The position numbers were made by a program, and so were the translations under genes. Below are positions 1 to 10,830 of a stretch of 64,000 bases of DNA, piece after piece. Location of the stretch: assembly GCA_009192285.1 (NCBI GenBank), contig WBVU01000003.1, positions 186,001-250,000 on the forward strand. The letters run 5' to 3'. Numbering within the stretch: position 1 is the stretch's first letter; each line of letters begins with the position of its first letter. The notes beneath the pieces were generated by a model. The model searched no databases. It was not told the DNA's origin and saw only the letters and a program-made list of their open reading frames with translations. This DNA is from Morchella semilibera (Eukaryota > Ascomycota > Pezizomycetes > Pezizales > Morchellaceae).

Positions 1-1440
1 GAGAGTCAGCCAGGAGGACTTGAGGGTTGAAGAAATCTTGAAGTCGAGCAAGCAAGGTCTCAGTTCATCGGAGCTATTCAGAGCTATCTTCGGTTCCGGT
101 CCAGAATACGAGTATGCCAGAAACTGTAAGTTTGAAACGGGGAGAAAGCCCCAACCAGAGATCTGTATCAATACTAATATTATGTTAAAGATGAGGCTTG
201 CGAAAGAGCTCTTCCAGCATTGACCGAGATCTTCCAAGAATACTCAAGACAGAATTCGGATATCGTGTGGAGGGTTGCTCGCTGCTTCCGGGAGTTTTCT
301 CCCTTCAAGAAATTTTCTGATAAACATCCCGATGCCAACTTTGACGCGTGTATGTATTCCCCGGGGACACCGCCATGAACAGCCGAATATATGCTGACTT
401 GGGAGTTTAGTGGGCGTTAAATTCTGGATTGAGAAACACGTTCTGAATTCTTTTTCATCTATAATCGAACCATCGGGGGCCACAATCTCGGACGCCCCGG
501 TTTCAACCCAGACGGCAACTGATCGTTCAGCTTCACAGACTCCTTATTCAGCGCAAACACTTCAAAATTCAGACTTCTGTGACCTCATACCTCAGTCGCT
601 TGCTATGGACGCTACTAACAGCCCACCAACTCCCATGGAGCCTGATTCCCACTCCGGCCCTGACACCAGCTACAGCCAGTCTTTGTCTCCCCCCGGCCCC
701 ATCTTCCCCCAGGCCAGAAAAGATAGCAATTCCCCACACCATTCTGATATAAATGAACACCCAAGAGACATAAACTACCCTTTTCCGAGGCTGCAAGCTA
801 CAATTCAACCCCAACAGGGGAATCAATCAGACTATAATTTACAAGTCACCCAGAGATCGAGCCTAATGGGGGCACAAATATCCTATCTGACAAACAACAA
901 TCCCTTTCTGCTTGAATCCTTAGTTCAACCTAGCCACCACCCACCCCCGAGAGAGCCCCCCACGGCCCCCCCGGGGGCGAAGGTAGGGATACTCTATTGG
1001 CTTCCGGCGCGCCCGGGTGCTCGCGTGCGTCGAGTTATATCTGGCCTCCTTCTCCGGACAATATTTTACCAACAGCGGACTATAACCAGATGAACGGTAT
1101 GGGGCCCCAACCCGAAGCAGTACCCGGACCAACAGCCGTGGACTTAGTCAAACCCCTATCTCAAGGTCACCAACCCCATAACCTGGCAGATAACAGTCAC
1201 ACGCCTATAAATCCACAGTCCCCAGCGCAACAACCCCCCTTCAGCGGTGATCACCCTATACATGACAATCGCTCAAGTACGGTATATTACTCACCGGTAA
1301 GTTCGTCTTCGACACCACAATCGGAGGTGACATGTAGGGAGTCGGAACCTCTGGATGATAACGCCCAGATGCAGGCAGAACCTCCCCCAACTTATTGGCC
1401 AACTTATTGGGCTGGGGATGGTTGGAATTCGATGAGGTAG
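1..1440 (+). CDS. Unrecognised multi-exon gene, 5' end beyond window
   Basis: Four exons can be joined in frame: <1-125, 191-349, 411-982 and 1090-1440. Intron 126-190 has GTAAGT, a TACTAAT branch site and an AAAG end. Intron 350-410 has GTATGT, TGCTGAC and TTTAG. Both join reading frames exactly. The third intron (983-1089, GTAGGG...CCAG) is less certain; without it the protein ends at 1093. The N-terminal visible part (through about base 480) looks folded, with helical stretches rich in Leu, Arg and aromatic residues. The remainder is Pro/Ser/Thr/Gln-rich and probably disordered. No domain was recognised, so no function is assigned. The reading frame enters from the left edge and no start codon is visible. 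A regulatory or scaffold protein with a disordered tail is possible, but that is only a guess from composition. Confidence 0.6.
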
Positions 1441-2675
1441 AGCGCAGAAATGGTATCTCGATTATTTTCGTGTTGAAATGACGATTGAATTTATCTAAGA
1501 TTCCGTATAGTGAAAAAATGAAAAAAGTGAAAAAAAAAGGTGGAAGAGGGGAAATCGTTGGGCATGACCCTAGTAGGTATGACCCACAGTTAATATCACC
1601 CAATATCCCCCCTCCAGTCGTCGCCCCCCTCTGCATGTACTCTTACTGATAGGGGGAATATATAAGTACAGGGTGCTCATCAGCTTCGACACCCCGAATG
1701 CAGAGAATCAGCAAGTTCCACCCCACAAGGGGCAGGAACTCAAGATAGAATGGTTTCTTATGATATTTTCCTTTATCATGATGTCATGACATTTTTATCT
1801 TCTTTAGTTATATTTCAAACTAGGGCATATTATATTACACCATAAAGTTTCTATTTCTCTTCATGGATATTTATATTATATATCCTTCATTATTTTACAT
1901 CTATCATCATTTTTCCCAATTACTCTACCAATGGACGAACATTTAAAAGTTACCGAACTTGAAGCTCGGCGATTTTCAGTTCAGAGTCTATCTGAGGGCG
2001 CGTTTTGTTGGAACGGAATATCATGATACATATTCGGTTGATCTTGCAATACGATGTACAAAATCTACGAACACTGACCAAAATACTTAAAATATACAAC
2101 TATCTTACCCAATGTAGGGATTAGTCTGCCATGCGTCCTAAGAAACGCGCCGCAGTATTTAGAATCTTCTGGTTTGAAAATCTAGTATATTCAGAAAACT
2201 CGGCAAACAATACGAGACTGTATGACTACATGTAGTAAGGTTGTGTAGGGTGTTACACGTATATTATGGCACTTTTATGTAGTGCTGCGTACACGTGGTG
2301 TAGCCCGGGATGCAACTAAGCGCCAGCCTTAAGGCTCGCGGCTGCACGCTCATCTCCTCTTTTTTGTTTAGTGGTCGAGCAGGAATGCAAGGAGCATTGA
2401 GTAAGGCGCCCATTATTTGACATTCATTATCCCCAAGCGATGAGCATGAAACAGATTGCAAATCGATATATGTATGCACCCGATCTACTATGTGGGTCAC
2501 CCCATCAAAAAGAACACCTGGAAATGGTTTAACCGAGCGGAGGGGAGGGGGGGGGTGCGTAGGCCCCAAAAACAGCTCTAGGGGCACAGGGGGAGCGAAT
2601 TCGCAAATCGGTAATATCATATCCATAATTCAAAATAAAGAACTGACCCTCAAAACTGGGACAGATCGAAGCACT
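1441..2675. other. Intergenic, no gene seen
   Basis: The first part has A-rich and T-rich tracts. One TACATGTA palindrome lies at 2227-2234. Open frames here are short and low in complexity. No RNA gene or element was recognised. Confidence 0.5.
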
Positions 2676-2823
2676 CCGCTGTTCCCTCTAGCCTGTCGCT
2701 GTTCCTTCAGTCTGTTGCTGTTCCCTATACTCAGCCGCTGTTCCCAATACTGTTACTACTCCCTCTACTGTCGCTGTTCCCTATACCCTACCGCTGTTCC
2801 CTATACTCTACCGCTGTTCCCTC
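2676..2823. repeat. Minisatellite, about 20-bp degenerate unit
   Basis: Eight tandem units of 17-20 bp follow one another, seven of them containing GCTGTTCC followed by a pyrimidine-rich spacer (CTATAC, CTCTAG, AATACT). The units are diverged, so the array is not newly expanded. An open frame crosses it, but its translation is just a periodic Cys/Ser/Leu/Pro pattern and is not called as a gene. Confidence 0.8.
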
Positions 2824-5416
2824 AATTGAAAGGGTGAGAATAATATATTATTGGATCAACTCGCGATCGCGAGCTGGCCACTGTTAGTAGCTACGTACCA
2901 CATTAAGTTATTCCCAGGCTAATCCGTAGACTAGGAACTAGAGAAAAATGAGGCTATTATCAGCTCTTTAATTTTCTACTTTGAAACGGCTTCTTCCTTA
3001 TGATGCATCCAACACATACTAGGCAGTAATGGAGAGAATATATACTAGAAGCTTCCATGTTGTGTTGAGATATTTAGGCGGAATTAAGTGTTGTTAACAC
3101 TGTGGGTACATGCCTCGCTCGGTCTTTGAGAAGATATGGAACCCAGATCCAGGGTCCTGGGATCTGCTCAGACTTTGGTGACAACTTATTAATTATATTT
3201 CAAAAACTCCGGCCACCGCATGAGATCGATCAGCTCCCAATGATTCTAGAAGCATATTGGAGTTTGGCTTAACCTCGACATGTGATCGTCTTTTGAGTAT
3301 ATATATATACCAGCATGACGTCATAGAGAAGCCGGCCAGGTCTTTTCCTGTGCCCATGATCAGTACTGCAGACTGGCTCTTTTCATATAGTGATTCGCCA
3401 AAGGGCATCGATCTGCCTCAAAACTATCTCAGAATTGTATTTATTTTTGTCTTACAGGGGCTAGAGAAGTTTTGAGTTTTGGCGGTATCAGTTCCCCCAC
3501 AGTTCGCGAGCTTCTTCGAGTGTCGTTGAGATAAAGTTTCTTGGCGAGAAGCAGGTACCTCGCCAACTGCACGTGCGCACAGTACCCACATATCATATTA
3601 TCGGCCAAGCTGGAGGTCTAGTACAGATCACTGTCAGATGGCCCGGCCCAATTCACGAAAACCAGAATTTATAAAATGTTCTGAAAGGATCTTAGCGTCT
3701 TTGGTGAGGAGGCCCGATTAGCTGCAGCCTGCTTCAACCCTCTCTACCCACCACAAATATCTCCACGCTACAAGTGATTCAGATCAATTGTAAACCTGCT
3801 GCACACCCTACACCTAATGACTATAGGCGAACTCAGGAAATAATTCATACGACGGCTCAGTCAGCCCCGGGAGACCCAAAGTGGGGAGTCGACTCTCCGA
3901 TATCGGTAATAAAATATCTTGCTTTCGAGGTGTTGAGCGCAGGCAGTCGTCAAGACGCGGCCGTAAAGACTAGTAGACTTAAGAGTCAATCCAAAGATTC
4001 TCATGATCAAGCTCTTACTAGACTCGCAAGTGGGTTCTTGAACGAAGCTATGGTATATATGTATGTACATATGTAATGTCTGCAGCTGATACCTAATATT
4101 GAGATATATAGTACTCTAGGAGTGAAGCATTCCAGGAAGAACCAACTAATGTGCAATCTCGTGGCCGACATTCCTCTTGATCGGCGTATAGGATCGGCTC
4201 GATAACGATCCACTCCAGCATGATCCATAACTCTAGAATGCATGATCTTCCAGTACATTATTCATCTATCTGGAGGCTAAGAAATATACTAGAAGAACTA
4301 ATTGTGACTACAGATTTCGAGCAGTAAAGGATGTTGCTTATTTATCCTTACCCCTATGCATATATGGCCAACTGACCTTTGTTCAATACCATGATGGACA
4401 GAATGCGATGTTTTGACGGAAATTCTCAAGTAAGAAGGCAATACCTCATTAACCCTTTACACAAACCTCTATCTAGCCCTCTCGTGTAGATCAAGACCCG
4501 GGGGGTGGGGGGTAAAGGGTCCATGATGAAAGGTCCCATTCACCTTTGATACCTGTAAGAAAATATTTACGAATTTATATAAAAAAAAAAGAATGATATA
4601 TATATATTTCACGCATATCCTTGTCCGACTAAGGTTTAAAAAAAGCTTCAGGCTCAGAATACTGGGACTCGCTTATCGCTCGGAAAAGTCATCCATGCAT
4701 GCTCATGTTCACAGTTAGTCACTCGGGTCTTGGTGGCAGCGCCATGACTTTAATTAACCAAGTACCTAGGCCTACTTAAACTCATGTAGGACTATAGATA
4801 AGACTTATAATATTAAAGTAAGCATACTGTGTCCCCATGATAATGTCACATTTACAGGGCAACGTACAGTCGCTTTGCCCGACTCTTAGGCACACGTAGA
4901 CAGTACATGATTTGGTTCACTGACTCCGCTATATACAGTAAAACAGAGACCTTTATATTATACCCCCATATGTAGAATGTAGGCACATTTAACTGGCCCC
5001 CGTTATCTACAACTACTGCACCTCCCCGAGTCTATGGAGGCTCAAAACCAACACTCTAGCCTAGCACTTACTCAGAGGAAGTGGCAGTGCAGCGGCCGGT
5101 GTAAGGAACAAAAAAAGAACTTTATGGCACTAGGGGCTCAACTATTGACAGTGGCAGCTTCATTTCTTATGAACAAGAATAAATTGAAGTTGTATGTGTA
5201 ACTCTCGACTGAAAGCGCATTAAAACCATATCCTCTGATGTCTTTCCCATAAATGTATCCGACGGGTCGGTCGAGCCTAATGGCTTTCTAAAACGCAATC
5301 TATATATACTGTTCTAGAGCTTCCCACATAACTTCGGGATAGTCAGGATTAGTTTTGTTGGTTCGTCGCAGTTTGTATCTCTCGATCCCCCCCCCCCCCA
5401 CGACAGTTTTATAGTA
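2824..5416. other. Intergenic, no gene seen
   Basis: Short open frames (for example 3257-3475 and 3774-4076) show no family resemblance and no convincing splice partners. A poly-C run (about 12) lies just before 5400. Nothing else was recognised. Confidence 0.5.
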
Positions 5417-5730
5417 TCGAGCGGTAAATGTGTCAAAAGCGATTTTACAAATGGTGGTATAAGTACTGAATTTCAGTCCTGATTCCAGGATAAATGCTGA
5501 CTTTCAGTCTTTATCCTGCATTATCATTAATACCAACAGTTTCACACCGGTGGTAAAATAGCTGGCACTGGTGGTGAAATTCCCCCACCGGCGGACAATG
5601 TTCATATATACTGGCATTATATAGCCCCTTTTGGCCAAAAGGTCTGTGCTTTTACCTATTTTAATGTATAAATGCTGGTATTATTTTCACCACCGGTGGT
5701 AAAACCACTTTTGACACGTTTATCGCACCA
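5417..5730. mobile_element. MITE, family A copy 1 (314 bp, TA-flanked)
   Basis: The two ends are imperfect inverted repeats: the left reads GCGGTAAATGTGTCAAAAG and the right, reversed, reads GCGATAAACGTGTCAAAAG. TA dinucleotides flank both sides (5415-5416, 5731-5732), as expected for Tc1/mariner-superfamily insertions. It has no coding capacity. Inside are several copies of a CACCGGTGGTAAAA-like motif in both orientations (near 5544, 5566, 5587, 5690). A second, longer copy lies at 42138-42551 and shares the TIRs, these internal motifs and a central CCCCTTTTGGCC segment. The parent transposase is not in the window. Confidence 0.8.
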
Positions 5731-5732
5731 TA

Positions 5733-7332
5733 TTATAGCCCACCCCATTCAGCTTAGTTCAACTTCTTGCACTTTTACTTTGCCCGTGGGTTTGAGGTTT
5801 TACATAAAGCTGTTCTTAGTGCAGATGAAACTGTGTATATAAATCACAAATATCCTAACCCTAAATACCCTAGACTTGACGGGGGACATAGTTCTGAATA
5901 CATGTAGCCCTTGACGCCGCCAAGATAGCAGCACCAATCCTGGAACGTACTCGAATCGGTTCTTATATTTACGGCTTGACCTTATATTCTGAGTCCAATC
6001 TTGAGTTGGTGGGCTTATTTCAGTTCAATCCGGCCTTTCCTGAAATAAAAAACTGCTTAACCTTTCAAGTCAAGGACTAGTGTATGTAGTTCTATATATA
6101 TACTCGTGCGGTTAAACTCTTAAGCTTGTGACGTACGCCCTCCATCCGTTAAGCTGTCAATATTTACCCCCTATGACAGAGGGTCGGAGTTTATATGAGA
6201 GATCAACGGTTTAATAAGGGAGATAACGCGCAAGAGTTACTAGCGGGGGCCGCCAACCTCTACTCTCTTCCTAGGGGGACAAGCATTTTACTGACAGCTC
6301 AAGGGATAAAACACTTGCAATGGGCAGGTTGTGTACCGTGGTCCCGTCAAATTTCTTCTTTACTAAGGCTAAAACTAATGCGTCATCAAAAAATCAAACG
6401 ACCAGAAAATTCCAGACTCTCCTGTGCGAAAACTAGGTTTAATCTATACCACCCTTCAACAAATAATCCCAAACACAAATCCTAGCGGCACTTACGGCCT
6501 AATTACTGGATATAGGGGCGGCTTTCGGTTTCCCTACTATTTTAGGTATCTTCGATTAGGAAATTGATTTCTCTTCATGAATTATCACTCGTTCTTGAGC
6601 ACACAAGAACACAATGCCCCCTATTCATAAGCCAAGCCTGGGAAGCTGATTTTTTTTTTTGTTTACATCAGTAATCATATCCAGCCCTAGGGGCTATGAT
6701 GATATCGCACTATTTTATCCCCTGAACTACCCCGCCAACCTCTGGCCACACCCAATAAAGGGCATTCAGCAGGCTAGCAAACTTCCACCGCCAGCAACAA
6801 AAAACAAAAAGAAAAAACATCGTAGCACTCCTCCCCAACATCTAACCGACCTGATGCGCTCACTATCTCGAGCCTCATCATAGCCTGGGAAGCTGAAGAT
6901 TATATATCAAAATTAATAACCCCATAAATAGTAGCTATGTTTACATGTCAATACTCTAATTACGGAAAATTCCTTATGTAACTCTGCTAGCTTTAAGACC
7001 AATATGTACGCGACATGTCCGAAAACAAGGTTGACACTACCTCCTGCGTTTAAGTGTGACGTGCTATAGGTATGTAAGTATTGTGCTTTCATTCGATGGC
7101 GGGGAAGGGGGCGTTCTGGAGAGAAAACTGTCAGATATTGGCATAGCCGATAGGCTGTATGTAATCAATGGGTTTTAAAAAAAAAAGACCAATGCGTACG
7201 TGAGCGGTACTGACACCCGTGAGCCAAACCACCACATACTTCTCAACACCACCTCCCTGAAAGCCTTCCGTAATGTGCCCAGTTTAGTTCACAAACATAT
7301 CCAGGTTATAAGCTACCCACAGTTACAGACAA
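5733..7332. other. Intergenic, no gene seen
   Basis: Contains short unconvincing open frames (6195-6485, 6659-6883, 7200-7388), one TACATGTA at 5899-5906 and a degenerate double CCCTAA-type motif near 5862. No feature could be supported. Confidence 0.45.
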
Positions 7333-7424
7333 TCTCAGGCAGTGCAGTTTGTCAGCATACCTTCACCAAAACCACTAAAAACCTATAAAACCGAAGAAGA
7401 CTTAGGTTCAACCCCAACCAGAGA
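7333..7424 (+). ncRNA. tRNA-like element, copy 1
   Basis: It folds as a cloverleaf by eye. The acceptor TCTCAGG (7333-7339) pairs with CCAGAGA (7418-7424) at six of seven positions. The D stem is GTGC/GCAT, the anticodon stem CCTTC/GAAGA (four of five pairs) and the T arm carries GGTTCAAC. A 28-nt A-rich segment replaces the 7-nt anticodon loop, consistent with a 21-nt intron-like insertion. U33 and a clear anticodon are absent, so the amino acid cannot be named. The T loop is one base short, making this copy the more decayed. It could be a tRNA pseudogene or the head of a tRNA-derived SINE. A related copy starts 181 bp downstream. Confidence 0.45.
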
Positions 7425-7513
7425 ATCTTGTTGAACGCAGGACAAAACGGCCAAGCCCCACACCACCCACAGAAACTCCAGCCCATAAACCCCCAAACCC
7501 CGCTCACAGACAA

Positions 7514-7606
7514 GCTCCGGTAGTGTAGTTGGTTAACACAACCTCACCAAAAACATTAAAAACTTATAAAATCGAGGGAGACTTGGGTTCAAACCCCAAC
7601 CAGGGC
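7514..7606 (+). ncRNA. tRNA-like element, copy 2, with Pol III signals
   Basis: The acceptor GCTCCGG pairs with CCAGGGC, with one G-U and one mismatch at the same position as in copy 1. The D stem is GTG/CAC, the anticodon stem ACCTC/GAGGG and the T stem TTGGG/CCCAA closes a 7-nt TTCAAAC loop. Internal promoter boxes match: TAGTGTAGTTG (A box) and GTTCAAACC (B box). A T8 terminator follows at 7611-7618. The anticodon loop holds the same 28-nt A-rich segment as copy 1. The signals needed for Pol III transcription are therefore all present, though charging is doubtful because the anticodon is not recognisable. Confidence 0.5.
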
Positions 7607-7610
7607 AATA

Positions 7611-7618
7611 TTTTTTTT
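7611..7618 (+). terminator. Pol III-type T-run terminator
   Basis: Eight consecutive T residues lie four bases after the 3' end of the second tRNA-like element, the usual position for RNA polymerase III termination. Confidence 0.5.
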
Positions 7619-9804
7619 CCTGGTGGGAGAATTAAGGGGCCGCCAGCCTCCGCCCCCCACCATTTCCTTATAAAAATCGGGGCTTTATGCGAGTAGGTAT
7701 AGATGCAGTACAAGCGTGTATGGTTCAAGTGTTTAGATCTATCCTCCCCGACACCAACCCTCTGGTTCTCGGAGTGAAGACTAAGAGCGTCAGACCAACA
7801 ACCCCTCTCTCTTTGCCATTTCTCCCCCTCCCCACCGCAACCTCAGCTAACCAGATACCTGAGTATCAATCAACAAGACTAAACATACACCCCCCAATGC
7901 TACCACCATCCCACCTTTCCCCATTCCCACGTGCCTGCACTCCATGTCGATCCCGAGCCCTCAAAGCTGCCCCCCCCGCGCCTCAAGGAACAGACTAGAG
8001 ACAGCCAACCTTATATATACCTAACACTGCACCCCCGCCGCCGGCCGGACCGCAATAATTGTCAAACCACCGCGCTCATGTATCACGGCACAAAGGACAC
8101 TCCATCACACCGCGTACGAAAACAAGATGATCTTAACCCTAACCCTGCACATAATACACAGACCTACTGAACAGTAGTTATAACGTAGACAACTCGCGGC
8201 CACAGGCAGTTGGCCTCTCCCCTCTATTTGTTTACCCCGCAGGCGCGCGGGCCACATCGGTGGCCATGGTCTGGTCGAAACGTACGTAGCGGGTGAGCTA
8301 GTGCCACAGCCCCACACGCCTGGAAAGCTAAAGCCTTCCGGCCCCGTAGTCGGGCCCCCCTGGACCGCCGGTCTCCATAGAGGACCTGCACCAAGCCCCG
8401 TACTGGAGCGCTCCCGAGAGAGGCGTGGAGTAGGGTCTAAGGGAGAAAAAAAAGGTCTGTTAAGCTACACCACGCCCGGCGCCCGCGTGCATAACGGTGA
8501 CCCGGGGCGTGCCTCTGCCATGTCTTCGCTTGTTGCGGGTTTTCACGCTGCCCAAGGAGAGTAAACCTGCTGCAGGCAAGAAAAGATCTGCTGAAAAGGT
8601 GGAGGAATCAGGTTCGGGTCTATTTGCAAGGTCCTGGAAACAAACGACGACATCGGCTCCTGCCCGTAAACCATGAGAGAGATCCAGAACACAATAAATT
8701 AGTGAGGGAGCCTAGCTTGTAAGTAGACTGGTTAAATTAGTATCTACATACACAGCTAGCTAGGGAACACTGTATATACTTACACACTATACCAAACGCC
8801 CCACCTCCAATCCCATCTCCACCCACTACTCCGCAAGTACCACCCCACAGCCTACCGCCGATCCACAGCCCAAAGCTCGACCGATCCGCACTTCCGACGT
8901 CAAAAGTGCATTTCCACATGGTTTGTTCTAGAAGCCGGAGGCACACCACACCACGTGGGGCCACAAGGCCTAGGCAATGTTGGTTGGTTGCCCTACCTAC
9001 CGGCCGGCCGCGAGTGATATGCCATGATGCGCGCACAGTACCCATGCTGGGTCGAGTGGCCTCTACACTACTCTAAACTACCAATAGCCACCACCACCAC
9101 CACCACCACCACCCAAGACGCAAGCAAGCAAGCTGGAGAAAAAAAAGCGTATCATAAAATATATATGTGCAGAAACATCTACCCCTCCCCCTCCCCCTCC
9201 GCCACCCCAGATCCCCCCAAGCAAAAAACATGGCCCATCAAAAACTACGTAAATTACAAAAAACAAAAAAGCATTCGTTCACCCCCCCCCCCACCAATTG
9301 TTAACACCGGCCCTTCCCCACAGGCCTACAACACCCCCCCCCCTCTTCTCCCCCCGCGTGCATCGACGTCAATGATATCGATACGACCATATCCTTATCA
9401 AAAAGAAGCACCAAGCCAGAGCACTAAAACACGTAACCGCGGAAGGCGAAAAGGGAAAAAAAAAAAAAAAAAGTAGAAAAAAAGAACTCCCAATCACAAA
9501 GCTGCATGCATGAATAAAAAAAAAACCAAACTACGTATAGAAGAAATAGTATCCCCCTCCTTTCCATCCTCATAAAACCGACCAGCCAACTAACCAGACC
9601 AAGCAAATGTGCATAGTACAGTACAGACACGACCAGACCATCTCTTTCGTAATAACATGGGAAAAGAAAGAAAGAGAAGAGAAGAGAAGAGAAAAAACTA
9701 AAACTAAAAAGGGCAAGAAGCCATAAGTCAAGTTTTTAAAAGGAAGTTTAATAAAGAAAAAGAAAAAAAGAAAAAAGAAAAGAGGGGGAAGCTTCCAAAA
9801 ACAC
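7619..9804. other. Intergenic, low-complexity, no firm gene
   Basis: C-rich and A-rich tracts dominate, with a (CCA)n run at about 9088-9113 and poly-C runs near 9283 and 9334. At 8133-8145 there is a double CCCTAA-type telomere-like motif. An open stretch at about 8530-8670 encodes a Lys/Ser/Ala-rich peptide ending in a stop (in one frame KPAAGKKRSAEKVEE...), but no start or splice partner was convincing. The last few hundred bases are A-rich on the + strand and probably form the 3' flank of the minus-strand gene. Confidence 0.4.
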
Positions 9805-10830
9805 CTAAAAGCTCCCATCATCCTGCACAAGCCTCACACTCGGTGGCAGAATCTTCCTGCTCATTTCTCTCTTCTCGCTCAACCCCGCCGGCACCTGCGG
9901 CGGCGGCGGCCTCTTCGGGGTCGGATGCCCCAGCGCCCCCGGCGCCAACCCCGGCACCACCGGCAGTGCCCTCCTCGTACTCGCCGGGAGACTATGAGGC
10001 CTCGGAGGCGGCGGTGGTGGCGGCGCCTTCACTTCCACGGCCCTCACCTCGACCTCCACCTTCATATCTCTCTTCCTTCTCTCCTCCCCACCCAGCTCCT
10101 TTCTCATCACCGCCATCCTTTCTCTTTCCTTCTGCCGCAAAACCTCGGCCTCCTCTTCACCACCACTCTCCTCATCCGTCGTCCACACCTCGAACCCGCC
10201 GAGCCCAATCACATCCTCGCCCTCACTAAACCTAACGCCCTTCTTCCGCCTCCCGACACGGCTCTTGGCCCGCTTCCGCATGCCCTTGCTTTTCTCGCCC
10301 GCGGTCCCGTACAGGTCCAGGTTATTGTTCATCTCGCTGTTTGCCTTTGTGAGGCGGTCCCATTCCGCCTCTGCGGCTGTCGTTGGCGCGAGCAGCGCCT
10401 CCTCCGCAGGATCGATCTCGACATCGCCTTCACCGGCGAGGAGTGCCTGCTTAGCTTTCTTCTTTTCCGCCGCCGCTGCTGCCGGCTGCCGTGGCGGTGG
10501 TGGTGGTGGGGGGGGGGTGGGCGTGGGAGTGGGCGTCGAGGTGGGCGGGATGTGGACGGGGAAGGCGACGGGGCTGCTTACGGGTCTTGGTGAGCGCGGG
10601 GGGGCCTCGAGGGTTGTTGTTGAGATGTTGCCGGTGGTGATGCTGGTGGAGGAGAGGGCTGGATTAGCGGTGAAGGGGCGGCAGAAGGATGCGGCCTGGG
10701 ATTCGGCGGAGAGAGTGGAGGCGGGGGAGGAGGAGCGGTCGGGTGATGAGCTGCGGTGCGTAACGATGAGGTTGAACTTCTTGCGGACCGAGGCCCATTT
10801 GCGGGCTTTGGAGGTGGGGGAGGTGGACAT
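9805..10830 (-). CDS. Hypothetical proline-rich, mostly disordered protein (341 aa)
   Basis: A single uninterrupted minus-strand frame runs from an ATG at 10828-10830 to a stop at 9805-9807. The N-terminus is basic (KARKWASVRKKF, residues 8-19). Residues 20-100 are rich in Ser/Thr/Pro, followed by an eight-proline run near 106-113 and a second proline run near 270-276. Between them lie a basic patch (185-198) and a short, probably structured segment ending GGFEVWTTDEESG (211-223). KKGVRF at 196-201 fits the RVxF docking pattern for protein phosphatase 1; this is a short motif and could be chance. No enzyme domain or membrane segment is seen. Composition and codon pattern (GC-rich third positions) support real coding. 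Function unknown. Confidence 0.7.
   Translation of the reverse strand: MSTSPTSKARKWASVRKKFNLIVTHRSSSPDRSSSPASTLSAESQAASFCRPFTANPALSSTSITTGNISTTTLEAPPRSPRPVSSPVAFPVHIPPTSTPTPTPTPPPPPPPPRQPAAAAAEKKKAKQALLAGEGDVEIDPAEEALLAPTTAAEAEWDRLTKANSEMNNNLDLYGTAGEKSKGMRKRAKSRVGRRKKGVRFSEGEDVIGLGGFEVWTTDEESGGEEEAEVLRQKERERMAVMRKELGGEERRKRDMKVEVEVRAVEVKAPPPPPPPRPHSLPASTRRALPVVPGLAPGALGHPTPKRPPPPQVPAGLSEKREMSRKILPPSVRLVQDDGSF

Noticed and set aside
410-1093. Reading 410-1093 as a separate gene
   Set aside because: Its frame is entered exactly by the splice from 349 to 411, so it is an exon of the upstream gene.
2490-2837. ORF across the minisatellite
   Set aside because: The translation only follows the repeat; no start context or family support.
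9024-9476. 150-codon plus-strand ORF with Thr/Pro/Lys runs
   Set aside because: Made of microsatellites and homopolymers; no protein-like segments.
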